In this document: one piece after another, positions 4,026 to 5,476 of the stretch | How the letters are laid out: the number at the start of each line of letters is the position of its first letter | Numbering within the stretch: the stretch's first letter is position 1 | Assembly: GCA_013151315.1 (NCBI GenBank) | Contig: JAADIN010000099.1 | Coordinates: forward strand, 1-5,476 | Origin: Planctomycetota bacterium | Lineage (GTDB): Bacteria > Planctomycetota > Planctomycetia > Pirellulales > Lacipirellulaceae | DNA: 5,476 nt | Direction of reading: 5' to 3' | Made by a program: the position numbers and the translations under genes | The notes under the pieces: generated by a model | The model's database searches: none | Seen by the model: only the letters and a program-made list of their open reading frames with translations | Told to the model about the DNA's origin: nothing

Positions 4026-5476
4026 ATGTCTACTTCAAACAAGCCACGCCAGATTACGATCTTCGACACGACGCTTCGCGACGGCGAGCAATCGCCCGGC
4101 TGTAGCATGAATCTAAACGAAAAGCTCGAAGTGGCTCAGGCGCTGGCCGACTTGGGAGTCGATGTTATCGAGGCCGGTTTTCCGATCACTTCAGTCGGTG
4201 ATTTTGAGGCGGTACGTGAAATCGCCAACTCAGTCTCGGGCTCAACCATTTGCGGATTGGCCCGCTGCCGAGCTCCTGATATCGATCGAGCCTGGGAATC
4301 ACTCAAGGAGGGCGACGATGTCAGAATTCATGTCTTCTTGGCGACCAGCGCGATCCACCGCGAATTCAAATTGCGTATGGGCAAAGAAGAAATCATCCGC
4401 CGAGCTGTCGAAGGGGTGAAACGAGCCAAGAGCTACTGCGACAACATCGAATTTTCGCCCGAGGACGCGGCTCGCACCGAGGCCGACTTTCTTTGCGAAG
4501 TCGTGGAAGCGGCCATCTCAGCCGGTGCAACAACCGTAAATATCCCCGACACAGTCGGCTACGCCACGCCCGCCCACTTCGCTGGCGTAATTTCCGACTT
4601 GGTCAACCGAGTTCCCAATATCGACAAGGCGGTCATCAGTGTACATTGCCACAACGACCTCGGTTTGGCGGTGGCCAATAGTTTGGCGGCCGTGCAAAAC
4701 GGAGCGGGGCAAATCGAATGTACAATTAACGGTCTCGGCGAACGAGCGGGAAACTGCGCGCTGGAAGAAGTGGTCATGGCGATGCGCACTCGAAACGATT
4801 TCTACCAAACCGCGACGCGAATCAACACGCTTCGCTTGGTAGCCACAAGCCGTCTGGTCACCAATATCACGGGCATGTTGGTGCAGCGCAACAAAGCAAT
4901 CGTCGGCCGCAATGCGTTTGCTCACGAAGCAGGAATTCACCAAGATGGAATGCTCAAGGAACGCACGACCTACGAAATCATGCGCCCCGAGGATGTGGGG
5001 TTTACCAAAACCGACTTGGTATTAGGAAAACACAGCGGTCGAGCCGCTTTGGCCGACCGAGCCAAAGCCTTGGGCTACCATCTCGACGACGAACAGCTTG
5101 CAGCCGTGTTTGAAAATTTCAAAGAGTTGGCCGACAAAAAAAAGGACGTTTACGATGGCGACATCGCGGCGTTGATAGAACACCAGAATACCCAAATCCT
5201 CGACCAATGGGAGTTAGTCACCTATGAAATTCAGGCGACCAGCGGGCAAACCCCGACCGTGACTCTCACCTTATCACGCGGCGATCAGAAAACCACAAAA
5301 ACATTTAGCAGTGGCGATGGTCCGCTTGACGCGTTGTTTCGCGCTATAGAAGAGATCACCGACCGAACCGTCGTCGTGCGTGACTTTCGAGTGCAAAGTG
5401 CCACTCGGGGCAAAGACGCCCAAGGCGAGGCGATCGTCGAGGCAGAGCACAACGGGCGAGTCTACCGCGGTCGGGG
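4026..5476 (+). CDS. leuA: 2-isopropylmalate synthase (3' end outside window)
   Basis: LeuA condenses acetyl-CoA with 2-oxoisovalerate to 2-isopropylmalate, the first committed step of leucine synthesis, in the cytoplasm. The frame stays open for 483 codons; full LeuA of this type is usually a little over 500 residues, so only the last few tens are missing. The N-terminus has FDTTLRDGEQSPG (13-25) with the metal-binding Asp14 and catalytic Arg18 region. The TIM barrel (about 8-275) carries the second family signature HCHNDLGLAVAN (207-218), including metal ligands His207 and His209, and NGLGERAGN (235-243). The linker has FAHEAGIHQDG (298-308) and LGKHSGR (333-339). From about residue 395 the regulatory domain, the usual site of leucine feedback inhibition, begins. 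Homocitrate or citramalate synthases are related, but this wording is closest to bacterial LeuA type 1, and the leucine-rich leader agrees. ATG 4026 gives the normal N-terminus; no Shine-Dalgarno is visible. No frameshift was found. Confidence 0.95.
   Translation, partial: MSTSNKPRQITIFDTTLRDGEQSPGCSMNLNEKLEVAQALADLGVDVIEAGFPITSVGDFEAVREIANSVSGSTICGLARCRAPDIDRAWESLKEGDDVRIHVFLATSAIHREFKLRMGKEEIIRRAVEGVKRAKSYCDNIEFSPEDAARTEADFLCEVVEAAISAGATTVNIPDTVGYATPAHFAGVISDLVNRVPNIDKAVISVHCHNDLGLAVANSLAAVQNGAGQIECTINGLGERAGNCALEEVVMAMRTRNDFYQTATRINTLRLVATSRLVTNITGMLVQRNKAIVGRNAFAHEAGIHQDGMLKERTTYEIMRPEDVGFTKTDLVLGKHSGRAALADRAKALGYHLDDEQLAAVFENFKELADKKKDVYDGDIAALIEHQNTQILDQWELVTYEIQATSGQTPTVTLTLSRGDQKTTKTFSSGDGPLDALFRAIEEITDRTVVVRDFRVQSATRGKDAQGEAIVEAEHNGRVYRGR

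Noticed and set aside
3928..4110. 60-codon plus-strand open frame running through the terminator into leuA
   Set aside because: It reads across the terminator hairpin and then overlaps leuA in another frame; the leuA frame has clear family motifs.

Overview
The window looks like chromosome of a planctomycete, probably of the Pirellula/Rhodopirellula type. This rests on three things: dispersed repeats of a style I associate with that group (a GCCACGGATGAACACGG inverted repeat and a GTGAGCCGCAGGCGCTAGC hairpin), a small CC...CPRC protein of a planctomycete-like kind, and moderate GC with few Shine-Dalgarno sites. The assignment is inference, not a database result.

Positions 1-3229 (plus strand) carry an export system: the C-terminal part of a LolD/MacB-type ABC ATPase, a MacB/FtsX-type permease with four predicted membrane segments, and a TolC/CzcC-type outer membrane channel. 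Together they would form most of an envelope-spanning efflux or secretion machine; a periplasmic adaptor would be expected upstream of the window. The ATPase and permease are separated by 358 bp of non-coding, AT-rich, repeat-containing DNA, which is unusual for such a pair.

Positions 3230-3457 are intergenic and contain a 141-bp element with perfect 19-bp terminal inverted repeats beginning and ending in CTAG, consistent with a MITE mobilised by an IS630/Tc1-type transposase. A second long hairpin is nested inside it. It sits between two convergent genes, the channel gene and a small minus-strand gene (3458-3694) for a 78-residue cysteine-containing protein.

Positions 3695-5476 hold the most interesting part: leuA (2-isopropylmalate synthase, leucine biosynthesis, truncated by the window end) preceded by what reads as a complete ribosome-mediated transcription attenuator. 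It has a sigma70-like promoter (TTGACT-17 bp-TAGACT), a 19-codon leader peptide with eight leucines that may begin at or next to the transcript 5' end, an antiterminator stem involving the last leader codons, and a strong intrinsic terminator 50 bp before leuA. When charged Leu-tRNA is scarce, a ribosome stalled on the Leu codons would leave the antiterminator free to form and leuA would be transcribed; otherwise the terminator would form. A 27-bp imperfect palindrome lies upstream between the divergent small gene and the leu promoter.
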